Source: Siphonodentalium dalli
Taxonomy: Eukaryota > Mollusca > Scaphopoda > Gadilida > Siphonodentaliidae
Direction: 5' to 3'
DNA length: 64,000 bases
NCBI GenBank assembly: GCA_032622095.1
Contig: CP136065.1
Location: 58,215,949 to 58,279,948 of the forward strand
Shown here: piece after piece, positions 47,346-58,887 of the stretch
Numbering within the stretch: position 1 is the first letter of the stretch
How the letters are laid out: the number at the start of each line of letters is the position of its first letter
The notes under the pieces: generated by a model
Database searches by the model: none
What the model saw: the letters and a program-made list of their open reading frames with translations, nothing else
Told to the model about the DNA's origin: nothing
Translations under genes and position numbers: made by a program

Positions 47346-47799
47346 AAAGCTACATTGTGCAAAGTTTCCATTTTATATTGGCAAAAATCTCTTTTGAGGA
47401 TCCATCCAGGAGTGATTGGTTAAATCAGTGGATAAAGGAAATATTTATAAAATCAGGGATAAAGGGAATATTTAAAGTAGAAGCATAGTATGATACAGAA
47501 GATTTTCAGGAGTGCAAGAGTTTCTTCAGTGACTGAAACTTTTACATGCTATGTGTGATGGTGACTCAGAGTACTTTTAGCCTTTCATCTTCAAAGTCAA
47601 GCAACAAAGTCTATTAACTTGTTCATATTGCTTGATCTAAACAGTTGTGCCTGTTAAGTCAAAGGCACTGGAGCAGGTGGGCACAGGGCGCCACAAAGTG
47701 CCCTTTCAATATTCATAAAATGACAAGATATACCTTAGATATAACTGATGCCCTTGTTTGCTTGAATATGAGCAATATATGAATAAATAGGTTAACATG

Positions 47800-47970
47800 T
47801 TAACCCTTTCTATACTAATGGATATTCCCACACCATTATAAAAGAATACATTGGAATGGTCAATTATTCGTTTGGAGAGGTGTTCAGATTGATGATTCAT
47901 ATTCATTGGTGGTAAATGTTCAAATAACAAATGACCTATGATTCATGAGGGAACAATTCGTCAATGAGTA
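47800..47970 (+). mobile_element. family D element, degenerate (D7)
   Basis: ttaaccctttctatactaat, with an inverted D end (gtcaatgagtattttaagga). Confidence 0.55.
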
Positions 47971-48631
47971 TTTTAAGGATTAATTAGTAAATGGATTCTC
48001 AAATTTATCTCTATGATTATACAATGGAATTGTAGGGATGTAAAGATACCATTAGCAGACAACAGGAAGAGAAACACTCTTACAGGCTCAACAGTGATGT
48101 TCAGCTTTACATAAAGTTCAACAGCCTATTTGAACTTATTAACTGAGCAACACTACCAATGAATCAGTGAGAATCAAGTAAATATTCGTCAGTGAGTATT
48201 CAGTTATCAAAGGGTTCATCTGAGTAAGAGGGGTAACTAAACTTCAGAAGCATGGAGCAAAATCTGAGGTCTATTTTACCTATCTTTTCAGTTACTGAAA
48301 CTATAATGTGCCATGCTGAGTTTTTTGCTGACTCATTAGTACTTTTAGCATCTGACTTCGAAGTCAAGCAACAAAGTCCATTAACTGTTTCATGTTGCTT
48401 GAAGCTGAGCAGCTGTTCCTGTTAGGTTAGGATTATCAGGTCTCATCACTGATGGCATTTATTACGCAATATCCTGCAGGGTTTGAAGTAATTTATACAC
48501 ACCTCCTGCTGAAGACTGTACCTGGGCAGTGAGTTATGAGACAAGAGGTGCATGAAGAAGCCACAAAATGTACAGAATTGTGCGAACAAAAGGTCAGATG
48601 GGGTCTTGAAATATAAGTTTTTATGCACAGC

Positions 48632-49072
48632 CAAGCCTGAGTTTAGTGTGCCTGTCATTTGCAGAATGAAGTCCCCAGAGGATGAATTTAGTGATGCTAT
48701 CCCGCATAGCAGGCTAGCATCACTGAATTCACCCTCTGGGGACCTCATTCTGCTTAGGCCTCATCTTCTCCTGAAAGTTTCTTTATTATCAAATTTCTAT
48801 AGCAAACTTCTATTTCTTTTTTAGTTTAGTTTCTCTATATCCCCAAATTGGCAGAGGACACATTGCATAATCAAGGTTCCCAATGGGTGAACATCATAAT
48901 ATTCACCATTTGGGAACTTCAATTAAGAGTCTATGTCTCCCATAGGCCATGCAGAATGAGGTTCCCAGAGGGTGAATTTAGTGATGCTAGCCTGCTATGC
49001 GGGATAGCGTCACTAAAATCACCCTCTGGGGACCTCATTCTGCAAATGACAGGCACACTAAACTCAGGCTTC
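48632..49072 (+). mobile_element. family F three-hairpin element (F6), exact 8-bp duplication
   Basis: CAAGCCTGAGTTTAGTGTGC to its complement. Flanked by TGCACAGC on both sides (48624-48631 and 49073-49080). A third, central hairpin uses ggttcccaatgggtgaa / ttcaccatttgggaact, with a unique spacer. Confidence 0.9.
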
Positions 49073-49439
49073 TGCACAGCATGTGAAATCACAGGCAGGA
49101 AATCATAACACTATTTTTTAATGATGGTAAAGATGAATAACTAGATTCTATTTAGATCTCAAGATTTATCTATGATTGAAAATTTATGGAACAGAATGTG
49201 TACATGAAATATATCTCATGATGGCATTGAATGTGTCTTTTAAGTGCACCAGTTATGTTCCTAAAGTAGATCTCCCACCGGAACCAAAATACTTAGCCCT
49301 ACCATGAGACTTCCAGAGTGCATAAAAGCACTGAAGACGACATAACATTCAAAAGGGCCCCCCCCATACCTGAAATATCCTGAGTGAAATCTACTGATAT
49401 GAAATATCAATGTAACAAAAGCATCATGCACTAGGGTGT

Positions 49440-49800
49440 TGCAAAATACACCCGTGGTAATTCCAACAAAGGGCCATAACTCTGGTAAAAATAGGCAGGC
49501 GGAACCCAAATTTGAACTGTATTTTTAGCTAGTAAAATCACATACCAAATTTCATCCCATTTAGTTCAGACTTATTAAACTTATCTTCTGGAAATGAAAA
49601 TTGAGTGCAAATTTCAACAAAAAGGGCCATAACTCTGTTGAAAATTGGCAGGCAGAACCCGAATTTGAACTTGACCTGTATTTTGTAATAGTAAACCCAC
49701 ATATCAAATTTAATTTCATTCAGTTGAGACTAAAGTAATCATCTGGAAACCAGATGTGAATGGACAGATGCCCAACGGACCAATAATATAATACGTGATG
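49440..49800 (-). repeat. dispersed 'cataactctg' repeat, two units
   Basis: gggccataactctggtaaaa and, about 165 bp later, gggccataactctgttgaaa; each is followed by ccaaatttcatcccattt-type sequence. Same family as 12.6, 17.5, 18.3 and 31.5 kb. Confidence 0.65.
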
Positions 49801-49870
49801 TATAAAAAAAAAAAGCATTTGATGGAGGGAGGGTGGCTGTTAAAAATGTAATCCAATCTAATTTATCAAT

Positions 49871-50082
49871 AAAGTAATGCCCTAAGTAATCGACCCTTAA
49901 CCACAGCAGAATTATGGGTAACTTTTCAGGATTTAGTCGGAATATGGCTTGTTGCCATTCATCGGAAAGCTCTCACTGAGAGCTTTCCGATGAATGGCAA
50001 CAAGCCATATTTCCGACTAAATCCTGAAAAGTTACCCATAATTATGATGTGGCTAAGGAGTCGATTATTTAGAGCATTACTG
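49871..50082 (+). mobile_element. family E foldback (E9)
   Basis: Two arms around gctctcactgagagctttcc; outer ends aaagtaatgccctaagtaat and agagcattactg. Confidence 0.85.
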
Positions 50083-50888
50083 TATGATGAGCTCATAAAC
50101 TCCCCAGATCAGTGCATGGGGTGGTTCAGATTGGGGCCTGATACGACACCTTTATGTGCACCGCATGTGCAATCAGCTGCAAGAAATGGCTGCTCTATTC
50201 TATATTACATCAAGGTCATAGGTTAACATCTGCACTATGAATGATAAGATATGTGCAGCTTCCTGACGATGGGTTTGAACTTCTTTGATAGAGGACCTTA
50301 TCACAAATCATCATGGCTATGACTAAGTTCAATTTACACATCTGCATGAACATTATTCATTACTTCACCATGTTACAACTAGAAGTGTGACTGGCCTAAA
50401 TCTAACTAAAACTACTCTATAGTGCACTTGGGCTACAAATAGGGTAGCTGTAGAAATAGACAGAACACAACGCTCATCTTAATTGAAAATCTTTTATCCG
50501 ATGAGTTGCAGAAGATGCAAGAATATATTTCAGGAAAGCGGAGCTTGGGTAAAATTTTACTATGCACTGTTCGAAATGAGTTCAATAAAATGATCTAGAT
50601 TGTGATGCAAGTTGCGTTATGTATTATTCCAAATCCTTGTGTCGGATAAGTTTAATCCATGACTGTGACCACCATTGATACTGTAACTACCTTTATTGTG
50701 ATTTAAGTCAGATGAAAAACTGTTAATTATATGTGCATCACCCAGAATGGATTGTTGACATTATGTTTGTTCATCATCGCTCTGACAAGAACATCAACAT
50801 GAAGTAGTTCCAGCTTATATTCCACTTGTGGTAGACAACAATATGTATTCAATGGATGGGAGCATGTTGAATACATGTGCCTCATATT

Positions 50889-51215
50889 AAAGACATATTA
50901 TGGGCTTGTGCTGGTGTGTGAAATTGATAAGTTAGTACTCAGGTGCTATGCCAACACGGGGAATGTAGCATTCTACTAACATCACAAAAAATTTCGAAGA
51001 ATCGACCATACCACTCCATAGAAAACATCATCTAAACTACGCCCAATTGTAAATATTTACATCTCGATTCGGAACCCAACTATCGACGATAATCTAACAC
51101 AAATGATTTAGCCATCGAGAGTCATTGCATTTAATTAATATCATCAATTTGGATTAATATTCATAACAAATAATTACTTTGAGCAAGATTATTCTCAGTT
51201 TCTATTTGATCACCC
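50889..51215 (+). repeat. dispersed repeat, copy 1
   Basis: Shares ttaaagacatattatgg, gataagttagta, caggtgctatgccaac, catagaaaacatc and gagcaagattattct with 63509-63850, in the same order and at similar spacing. Confidence 0.75.
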
Positions 51216-52195
51216 TACTAGAGTGTTTCACATCACTTTAATGGTTTGTGGAATAATTATATTTCTAAGTCGAAACAGAACAATAACTCTGCTAAAATTA
51301 GTCTAAACAAATGCAAGAGTGCAGGTGGTTTATAATAGATATAAAAGCTCATAAAACAAATCTAAGTTGAGTCCACATGCAGCTGGATAGACCAGCAGAT
51401 TTCCAGTATACCTCATCATAGGTGGATAATCCCAGTCAAAGCATTCAACTGGCAATAAATAAATAATAAACTCCAGAGAAAATATCACAGAGATATACTG
51501 AAAATGGTCTGGTGCTTTTAATTTGTTAAATCTTCACAAGGACAATTGAAGTTTAATTGTTAGCTGATTCTTCTACACTTTGGAATGCCCTATTCTTCAT
51601 TTGCTAGTCTGATAATATGAGCAGAAGACAGGCAGTGACACTCCATGTAGATGATCTGATGCGGATAATGATGGTGATGATGATGCTGATGATAATGAAG
51701 ATGAACAGGTGCCATGGCAATCGGAAGATCATTGTATATTGTGTACATAATGTATTTGTTTCCTTCTCTCCATCTTTTGTAAATACATTTCTATTATAAA
51801 GGTTTCCATTTAATCATTTGAAGAGATGTTTATCAACTATAAAATATAGTTGCAGATGAATAAATGAGAATCAAGCAACAATTCATCAATGAGTATCCAG
51901 TTATCAAAAGGCTCGGAGTAGTTTTCTAAGGAGACACATCATGTAATGGAAGCCAAGGGTTACACTAGAAATGCGTTGGTGTGTTTGCCAAGTTTTAAGT
52001 GATTTTGAGTGGTGTGCCATTTGCACTGCTTCCAATGATGGGCTAAAGATAGTTAAAAGTCAGGTGGTTTTGAGACACAACAAACTCTGACTTTATCTCT
52101 GGAAACTTAAATTAAAGTTTAAAATAACTCTTACACTTCTATCGCTATATGACTGAAATGTACCCAGAAAAGTAACCCTTATCAAGTGTCCAGTC

Positions 52196-52633
52196 CAAGT
52201 CTGAGTTTAGTGTGCCTGTCATTTGCAGAATGGTGTCACCAGAGAGTGAATTTAGTGATAGTGGGCTAGTATCACCAAATTCACCTCATTCTGCATGGCC
52301 TTATCTGCTATGGGAGACATAGACTCAGATGGAAGTTCCCAAATGGTGAATATTGTGATGTACACCCATTGGGAACCTCAATTATGCAATGTGTCATCTG
52401 CCAATTTGAGGATATAGAGAAACTAAACTAAAAAAGAAATAGAATCTATGTGAAGAAGTTTCTATAGAAATTTGATAGTAAAAAACTTTCCAGAGAAGAT
52501 GAGGCCTATAAGCAGAATGAGGTCGTCAGAGGGTGAATTTAGTGATTCTAGCCCGCTATGCAACATAGTGTCACTAAATTCACCCTCTGGGGACCTCATT
52601 CTGAAAATGACAGGTACACTAAACTCAGGCTTT
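52196..52633 (-). mobile_element. family F three-hairpin element (F7), exact 8-bp duplication
   Basis: Flanked by GTCCAGTC at 52188-52195 and 52634-52641. Same central hairpin and spacer as F6 but in inverted orientation. The left hairpin has lost part of its stem. Confidence 0.88.
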
Positions 52634-53445
52634 GTCCAGTCGTGTTTTATGAATTTTCAATGATTGGCGCAACATGGCTCTGTTCACTGTTCCAAGCTGA
52701 TCTCACTGCATCAGAAACCCAAAAGGGCAAACTATTGTAATAAATTTGGGACAGTAATATTAAGGGGGAGACAAACGTTTGCATAAATGCAGCCAAAAAT
52801 TACAAGAGATTTTCAACAAAGAATTTCACCCAGATCTATCTGGTGAAAGATCCCGAATTTCACATATCATCTTCATTGTATAATTATAGAATCTGAGCAA
52901 TTATTAAGAGACGATAAAAGAATGGATTTTAATACATCTGAGAAGTTGAAAATATTAGTTTCTTTTTTTCCCTTTTGGTACAAAAACTGCTAGAATTATT
53001 ATTAATTTCACACAACACTCCAAGCACCAAATAGCTTATTGTCTTGGCTCTATGAGAGGAGGCTTCATTTCCTATGTGATAACTACTCATCAATGATGCT
53101 TCAGTATAGAAAAGGTTGAAGTAGTTGGAAGAATATGTTAATATCTCAAACCAACAACAACAAGAAGAAAAGTTGATAAAGTTATCATGAATTTGTTTGA
53201 AATCTGCAGGGTTTGCATGGGAATGAAATAAGATGCTAATAAGTCACTGGATGATACGAGATTAGTGAGATTAAATTGAAAGGCAATGGGTCGTGGCATT
53301 CAGAGGTGAAATCTGAATATTAGGAGCATTTTTTTTAATTTTGACTGGGATAACCATTGATGTGACTGCATTCTGCATTGGGTCACCAGTACTCAAGAGA
53401 TCTATTTACATACAAATTTATAGGATTTTATAACGATAAACTTAC

Positions 53446-53490
53446 CATTAAAATTTGAATAACTACTTGGAATATCTTTCTCTATGTTCT
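53446..53490 (-). CDS. SORBS: SORBS-like exon 3, 45-bp cassette with possible alternative start
   Basis: As an internal exon this is 45 bp, phase 1-1, with acceptor aataatttcag and donor gtaag, encoding ENIEKDIPSSYSNFN. The same frame is open upstream to an ATG at 53531-53533, giving MSRSLINDYLRIIS before the exon residues. The piece could therefore be an internal cassette or the first coding exon of a shorter isoform from an internal promoter. I favour the internal cassette because the acceptor is good and the phases fit on both sides. Confidence 0.7.
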
Positions 53491-53840
53491 CTGAAATTAT
53501 TCGAAGATAGTCATTTATCAGAGATCGACTCATGGTAATCCTAACATAAGAACCAGGATATTCCAAGAAACAGTGAAATAACACTAGAAATATATTCCAC
53601 TATTATGTTGAAAGCGGGATGATTGTCGAATGGAACACAAAGTATACCGAAATATAATCCAGAAGCACAAAGTTCACATTAAAGATCCAGAACTGAGTTA
53701 ATAATAGAAAACAATGGATCCGTATGATATCTATTCATTGAAAGAAACTTCTTCATACTTCCATTGTTGTACATTAATATAATACTATTTCAATGAAGTA
53801 TCTTTCGAAATTGAAATTCGAAAATGACAAACAATCCTAA

Positions 53841-54032
53841 ATGAACGAAATGAAACAATCTTCAGTGATTCACAGTGATGTTTGTTCTTATCAAACAAAC
53901 AGCCATGAGGTATCAGCGGCACCTCATTTCGGATTGTTTCAGAAAGATTTAATAAGAGAATCAGTAAATGAGATCTGGGATGAGTCAGAGTTTAGGGGTA
54001 GATTCCATGATATGGACGAGGTCCTGGCGTAA
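53841..54032 (+). CDS. short open frame of unknown nature
   Basis: 63 codons with mixed composition (HFGLFQKDLIRESVNEIWDE then SEFRGRFHDMDEVLA). No family recognised and no clear splice sites. It may be the first piece of the decayed stretch that follows on the same strand. Confidence 0.2.
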   Translation: MNEMKQSSVIHSDVCSYQTNSHEVSAAPHFGLFQKDLIRESVNEIWDESEFRGRFHDMDEVLA

Positions 54033-54238
54033 CACTATAATTAATACTCTACCAGCAAGCACCTGATGCTGTAAAATGCTCCCGTTTTAAAACATAATTA
54101 ATAGTACCTTGACTCAAGTAAAAGAGATTCGGTTTGAGGGTGGTAGTAAATAGAACAAGTGGCTGTGCAGAATTCAAATTTAGAAACATTTAATCATGAG
54201 TTTTGCCCATAAATATATATGGTTATTTTAGGTAGAAT

Positions 54239-54540
54239 ATGATCACTGCCATTCAGGATTGTCATGCTAATAAAGAAAAGACTGACGATGAAATTCCAAA
54301 ATATTTAGTCATCTTTGATGCTCCGAGATGAAAGGTGATTAAAGAATTAAGGGAACATCATGAAAGTGTCCCACCTTAAATTTATCATACAGGATTTTGC
54401 CATGGTTCAAACTTTTATGTGCCAGAGCTGACTGGATATAAGCCCAGAGATAGTCTACTTGTAACTAGAAAGCCAGGATGCTAAGAATATTTGGTTACTT
54501 TATATACAAATAGACCTGGTCTATTTAGGAAAGTTTAATT
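54239..54540 (+). pseudogene. decayed coding-like stretch, unknown
   Basis: One frame reads MITAIQDCHANKEKTDDEIP then KYLVIFDAPR before a stop, and continues with three further in-frame stops. Residues between the stops (for example FCHGSNFYVPELTGYKPRDS) look protein-like. I cannot name a family. A dead retrocopy or transposon gene is the likeliest explanation. Confidence 0.25.
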
Positions 54541-54892
54541 TTCTGTTCAAATTGCCAGATGATTTATCATACTGTCTTATAATATATCATGTATTGGTGA
54601 GAACATGGCTGCACAGAAATTCATCCCTGTGAAACTGAGCTGTACAATAATAGAACTGTTCCAGTCAGATTTGGAACTAAAAAGATAAATATTGCGCGAA
54701 AGTAAATTGAAACTTCATATCGGGAACACATTAATAAGAATAAATCAATATATTTCAGATCATTATCTGATTTATTTAATTTCACATTTTTTCAATGCAA
54801 CAATCTGAAAAGCAAATCAGTTAAAATTACTGTGGTGGAGCGGAATTATATAATTTATGGAAATAATTAACGAAATGATTTAGCTGGTCTCT

Positions 54893-54894
<2 letters not shown>

Positions 54895-54927
<33 letters not shown>
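54895..54927 (+). repeat. (TA)n microsatellite
   Basis: About 16 TA units flanked by ggtctcttac and gagacctcac, which themselves form a short inverted repeat. Confidence 0.95.
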
Positions 54928-54931
<4 letters not shown>

Positions 54932-55262
54932 CCTCACTATAAAGCTACAATTCTATACAATCATATATAAGCAAGTCAAAAATACATCTGAAAACAATCA
55001 TACCTGAACATATTAATCCATAAATCTATTGCATCACAAGTAAAAACTAACCTCTAAATAAATGCTCTAAGTCACATCCACAACCTACGTAGTATATCCT
55101 AGTTAGACTATCTAACAAATTAAGTGCACGTACAAAACATTGATCTTAGATCCATGCAGCGATCGTAGTCGAGATCGATCAAAGACCTACTCAATTACGA
55201 GATGAAATAGTCGAAAACTAATTCGCGGAGTGTCATATTTATTATGCTATCGTGACCAATCA

Positions 55263-55476
55263 ATAAGAGAAGTACTTGTGGTTTGTACGATTTCCGACGC
55301 TTGCATCCCTCTCTAGGATATCTACTGCAGAGACTTCAAACATAACCTGAAGAGTACACATGTGGCATAATCGGAAATAATTGATGGCAGTCGGGACTTC
55401 ATCCCCCAAATTCATGACTATCCATTGATTTGTCGGAATTATCTGGCAGTCCACACGATCTAAAACAAACACTGGC
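55263..55476 (-). CDS. open frame in tandem unit 1, possible terminal exon
   Basis: Behind an acceptor-like gtgtttgttttag, the minus strand reads RVDCQIIPTNQWIVMNLGDE, then INYFRLCHMCTLQVMFEVSA, and stops after HKYFSY. No family recognised. It is antiparallel to nothing; it has the same strand as the SORBS-like gene, but no phase fit was required or tested. It may be an unrelated duplicated gene end or part of a mobile element. Confidence 0.35.
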
Positions 55477-55845
55477 AAATTGTTTTGACTGTGCAATTTT
55501 GAACAGTTTAAAATGGGAATTTGATACTTGTCTGTACTGAATAGCTGAGCGCTGGGGGGAGCATTTCAATAACTTTAATAGTAAAATAGGATTCGTGTAA
55601 ATAAAAGTATTATTTTTTATAATTAAGTTCTGTTGTCATACATAGAACTTGTCATTTATGAGTTGCGCTATTGATTTCATCGACAACATACTGGCTGATT
55701 GTCTCAAACTATGTAACAGGTTCGTAATGGATCGGATTCCTGTCCTAAACCAGTATATAGCACAGCAAATATCGCAAGCTGGTGTGGATATCGTCGAAAA
55801 CTTATTCGCGGAGTGTCATATTTATTATGCTATCGTGACCGATCA

Positions 55846-56045
55846 ATAAGGGAAGTACTTGTGGTTTATACGATTTCCGAGCTTTTCATCCCTCTCTGGG
55901 ATATCTACTGCAGAGACTTCAAACATAACCTGAAGAGTACACATGTGGCATAATCGGAAATAATTGATGGCAGTCGGGACTTTATCCCCCAAATTTATGA
56001 CTGTCCATTGATTTGTCGGAATTATCTGGCAGTCAAAAGATATAA
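55846..56045 (-). CDS. open frame in tandem unit 2
   Basis: Parallel copy of the unit 1 frame: DCQIIPTNQWTVINLGDKV ... INYFRLCHMCTLQVMFEVSA ... stop after HKYFPY. It remains open despite several substitutions. The acceptor-like ag of unit 1 is lost here (ttttatatc), so this copy may not be spliced. Confidence 0.3.
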
Positions 56046-56394
56046 AACATACACTAGCAAATTGTTTTGACTGTGCAATTTTGAACAGTTAAAAATGGGA
56101 ATTTGACACTTGACTGAAGTGAATAGCTGATCATTGTGGGGGGGGGGGGAGACCATTTCAATGAATTTAGTAGTAAAATAGGAATCAAGTAAAACTATTA
56201 TTTTTTATATTTAAGTTCTGTTGTCATACATAGACCTTCTGATACATGTAATGAACTATTGATTTCATCGACAACCTGCTGGCAGATTGACTTGCTATCT
56301 ACTAGGATCGGCAATTTGGCGTGGATAGGATTCTTGTCTTAAATCAGTATATAGCACTGCAAATATCCCAAGCTGGTTTGGATAAAAATGTAGA

Positions 56395-56630
56395 TTTCAT
56401 GATGGGAGCAGTGCTGGTGCAGCCTTAAAGATCCTGTGCCAGTGCATTATCTTATATATGCGAGTCCCTCGCTGCCCTCGAATATATATTGAGAATTCAC
56501 TGGCCAAGGTAAATATTGTTAGGCCAATGAATTGTCTTATATATGAGAGGCTCCCTATGGGAGACAGGCATATATAAGAGAATGCTTTGCCACAGGGTTT
56601 TCGCTAAATTTCAGGAAGCTCCAGTCATGG
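56395..56630 (+). mobile_element. family C element without TTAA ends (C10)
   Basis: ttcatgatgggagcagtgct to aggaagctccagtcatgg, two diverged cassettes; the terminal TTAACCC is lost on both sides. Confidence 0.72.
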
Positions 56631-56900
56631 TCAAATTCAGAATACGCTTGTTTAATGTTACTGCGTGTTTGTCACAATTGATGGACAGACGATGATCATC
56701 ATTCATCAAACCATAGGTAGAGTTTTGTCAGACAACTCAACCGACAAATTTGTTGATGTAAACATGCTTCAGGCAGGCCTGAAGAGAAAAAGGAGGTAAT
56801 TATCCTCCCTGTGTGTTAAAAGTAGCATCCTATAAAGTAAAACCATTCAGAGAACTATACAATCTCCTGTCATCATTACAATAACAAGACCAAGAACTAT

Positions 56901-57310
56901 GATAATGCCCTAAATAATTGACTCCTTAACCCTTTGAGTGCCAGGTCCGATTTTTGTATCAACCCATATACCCTGTGCCAATGCATTCTCTTATATATGC
57001 GAGTCGACCATAGGTCGCCTCGCATATATAAGAGAATGCATTGGCTTAACAATTTTTATTTTATTTTTTTATTTTTTATAATTTTTTACAATTTTAATAT
57101 ATTTTATTATATTCTTTAACAGACTTATTGTGTAGGTTTAGGGCCGATAATATCGGCCCCTGGCACTCAAAGGGTTAAACACAGCAGAATTATGGGTAAC
57201 TTTTCAGGATTTAGTTGGAAATATGGCTTGTTGCCATTCATCGGAAAGTTGCCATTCATCCTGAAAAGTTACCCATAATTTTACTGAGTCGATTATTTAG
57301 GGCATTACTG
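56901..57310 (+). mobile_element. family E foldback (E10) interrupted by B5
   Basis: gataatgccctaaataattg then actcc before the insert; acacagcagaattatgggta after it, and on to ggcattactg. Removing B5 and one TTAA restores the standard E left arm. The right arm is shortened. Confidence 0.88.
56926..57178 (+). mobile_element. family B TTAA element (B5), nested in E10
   Basis: TTAACCCTTTGAGTGCCAGG to GGCACTCAAAGGGTTAA, one perfect cassette, inserted at the TTAA of ctccttaaccacag. Confidence 0.93.
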
Positions 57311-57689
57311 TAATTAAAGATGAGTTCAGGGTTCCAGGCCAAAAGTTACAACAACAACTACAACATAAATCTAATTTAGCATGGCTTTTTGCTTTGTTCC
57401 ACTGAAAAATGTTAAAAGAATGTTTTATCTTATATGCTAGAATCTAAGGAAAGAGTACAATAGCTTTTGTAAAAAATGGCCAAGAACTGTGAATATATCT
57501 TTAAACAATCTAATGTCGACTAGAAATGTAAGTTTAACTATAAACATGAAGTATAAAGTCTGAAAAAGACGTGATCTAGTGTTAGCATATTTTCTATAGA
57601 GACATTCTAGCAGGCAACTGATGAAATATCATGACATGCTATTGAATTCATGAAGAAAGAACAAAAATATGCATATTTTAGAGAAGAAA

Positions 57690-57735
57690 ATTAGAAGTGT
57701 AAAATTAGAAGTGTAAAATTAGAAGTGTAGGATTC
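57690..57735 (+). repeat. 15-bp tandem repeat, three units
   Basis: aaaattagaagtgt repeated three times. Confidence 0.85.
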
Positions 57736-58230
57736 TTGTGAAGTAGGATATCAATAGTATTAGATGCAAGACAAAATTCATACAATTTACTCAAGATACG
57801 CTTATCAATGACAAAATTTGTCTGAATTAAAAAATATTTCCTACACTATATGATTTTAAAATGTTTTAACCAAATAAATCTGGAAAGTCGTAAAATCTAG
57901 AAATAAAAAGTTCTCCAAGAATTTCTGTTAAAGCAATATAAAATAAGTAAATTTGTCAACAAAAAATAGAATTCTGCTTCTGATGAGATGTGCAAACAAG
58001 ATAGTCATGACAAGTGTGATCAACTTGAAAAATGTGCAGCTAATCATGCAAACTAGAGTCATTCCATACACATAGCATGAGCTAACAATTTGAGACTTGG
58101 AGAGCTTGGAAGCCAGTCATGTGACAGCCAGTCATTTGAATTTCACTCAGCCATGCAGACACAGATTGCACTATCGTCATGGCAACATCGGAAGCTCCAA
58201 ACCATGCTTATACATCTGTCACATCCCTAC

Positions 58231-58887
58231 CTTCACCTCGATGGTACTCTCGACCTTGATGGAAACCATGACCTTGACCTCCGGGACCTTGGTTGCCATG
58301 GGGACCAGCTTCATGGTGGAGTACTTTTATTGGTATCATGTTGCCTTCTCTCCTTCCGGCAGGTTGAATATCAGAGGCTGAAACTTGTCTTCTGGGAAGA
58401 GTTTCAGACTTGGGTGCAAAAACTCTTGATGTTGTTGAGGCCTGTATCGGCACTGTTTTTTTTACTGTGGTATTTGTGTCTCTTGTTTTCAATGGTTTTA
58501 TGTTTGGTAATGTTGAAAACGATTCGCCAGGAGGGTAATCATGACCTTTGAACCGGTCCGAATCATGTCTTGCCTTAACAGGAAGAGTAGCGTATGTTCC
58601 GGGTGTAAAAAGACTGCCGTGGTCTCGTCTGGTATCTGGTTCAGACATGCCGGAATAAGTTCGAATTCTTTGTCGTCCTGATTGCGGCGGACCTCCTCCT
58701 AAATGAGAATCATCGTTACGTGACGGCTTTCCGACTCTTTGTAACGAGTCAGATTTGGTGGATGGTCTTAATACTATGGGTTTAGATCGTACACCTTCAT
58801 CTACGCTCATGCTTCGGGTATGCACATATGAGGGGACTACGGGATACTGGCTCTGGACTCTTGTGTCATCAGAACATGGGCTGATTA
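58231..58887 (-). CDS. SORBS: SORBS-like exon 2, long Ser/Pro/Arg-rich exon
   Basis: The largest exon, 657 bp (219 codons), phase 1-1, with acceptor tttctgtag and donor gtaggg. The product is low in hydrophobic residues and rich in Ser, Arg, Thr and Pro, with likely phosphorylation sites such as RTYSG and TRSMS, and ends in a Gly/His-rich tract (GNQGPGGQGHGFHQGREYH). No folded domain is visible. The family is known for long, poorly conserved disordered linkers carrying kinase and SH3-ligand sites. The frame is open throughout, whereas the surrounding intron is full of stops. Confidence 0.88.

Larger units (their letters stand above)
46741..53445 (-). other. intron 3 (6.7 kb)
   Basis: Contains a retroelement-like 3' tail with pentanucleotide repeat, D7, F6, a dispersed repeat fragment (49440-49800), E9, a dispersed repeat unit (50889-51215) and F7. 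The ranges 47966-48620, 50083-50888, 51216-52185 and 52642-53445 hold nothing recognised. Confidence 0.6.
55210..56375. repeat. 583-bp tandem duplication, two units
   Basis: Unit 1 starts gtcgaaaactaattcgcgg at 55210 and unit 2 gtcgaaaacttattcgcgg at 55793. Identity is high for about 450 bp and drops towards the end. Unit 2 ends near atcccaagctggtttgg. Both units keep a minus-strand open frame (next entries). Confidence 0.88.
53491..58230 (-). other. intron 2
   Basis: Contains a TA microsatellite, a 583-bp tandem duplication, C10, E10 with nested B5, and a short 15-bp repeat. A plus-strand stretch at 53841-54540 looks coding-like but is broken. Nothing recognised in 57311-57690 or 57736-58230. 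Confidence 0.55.
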
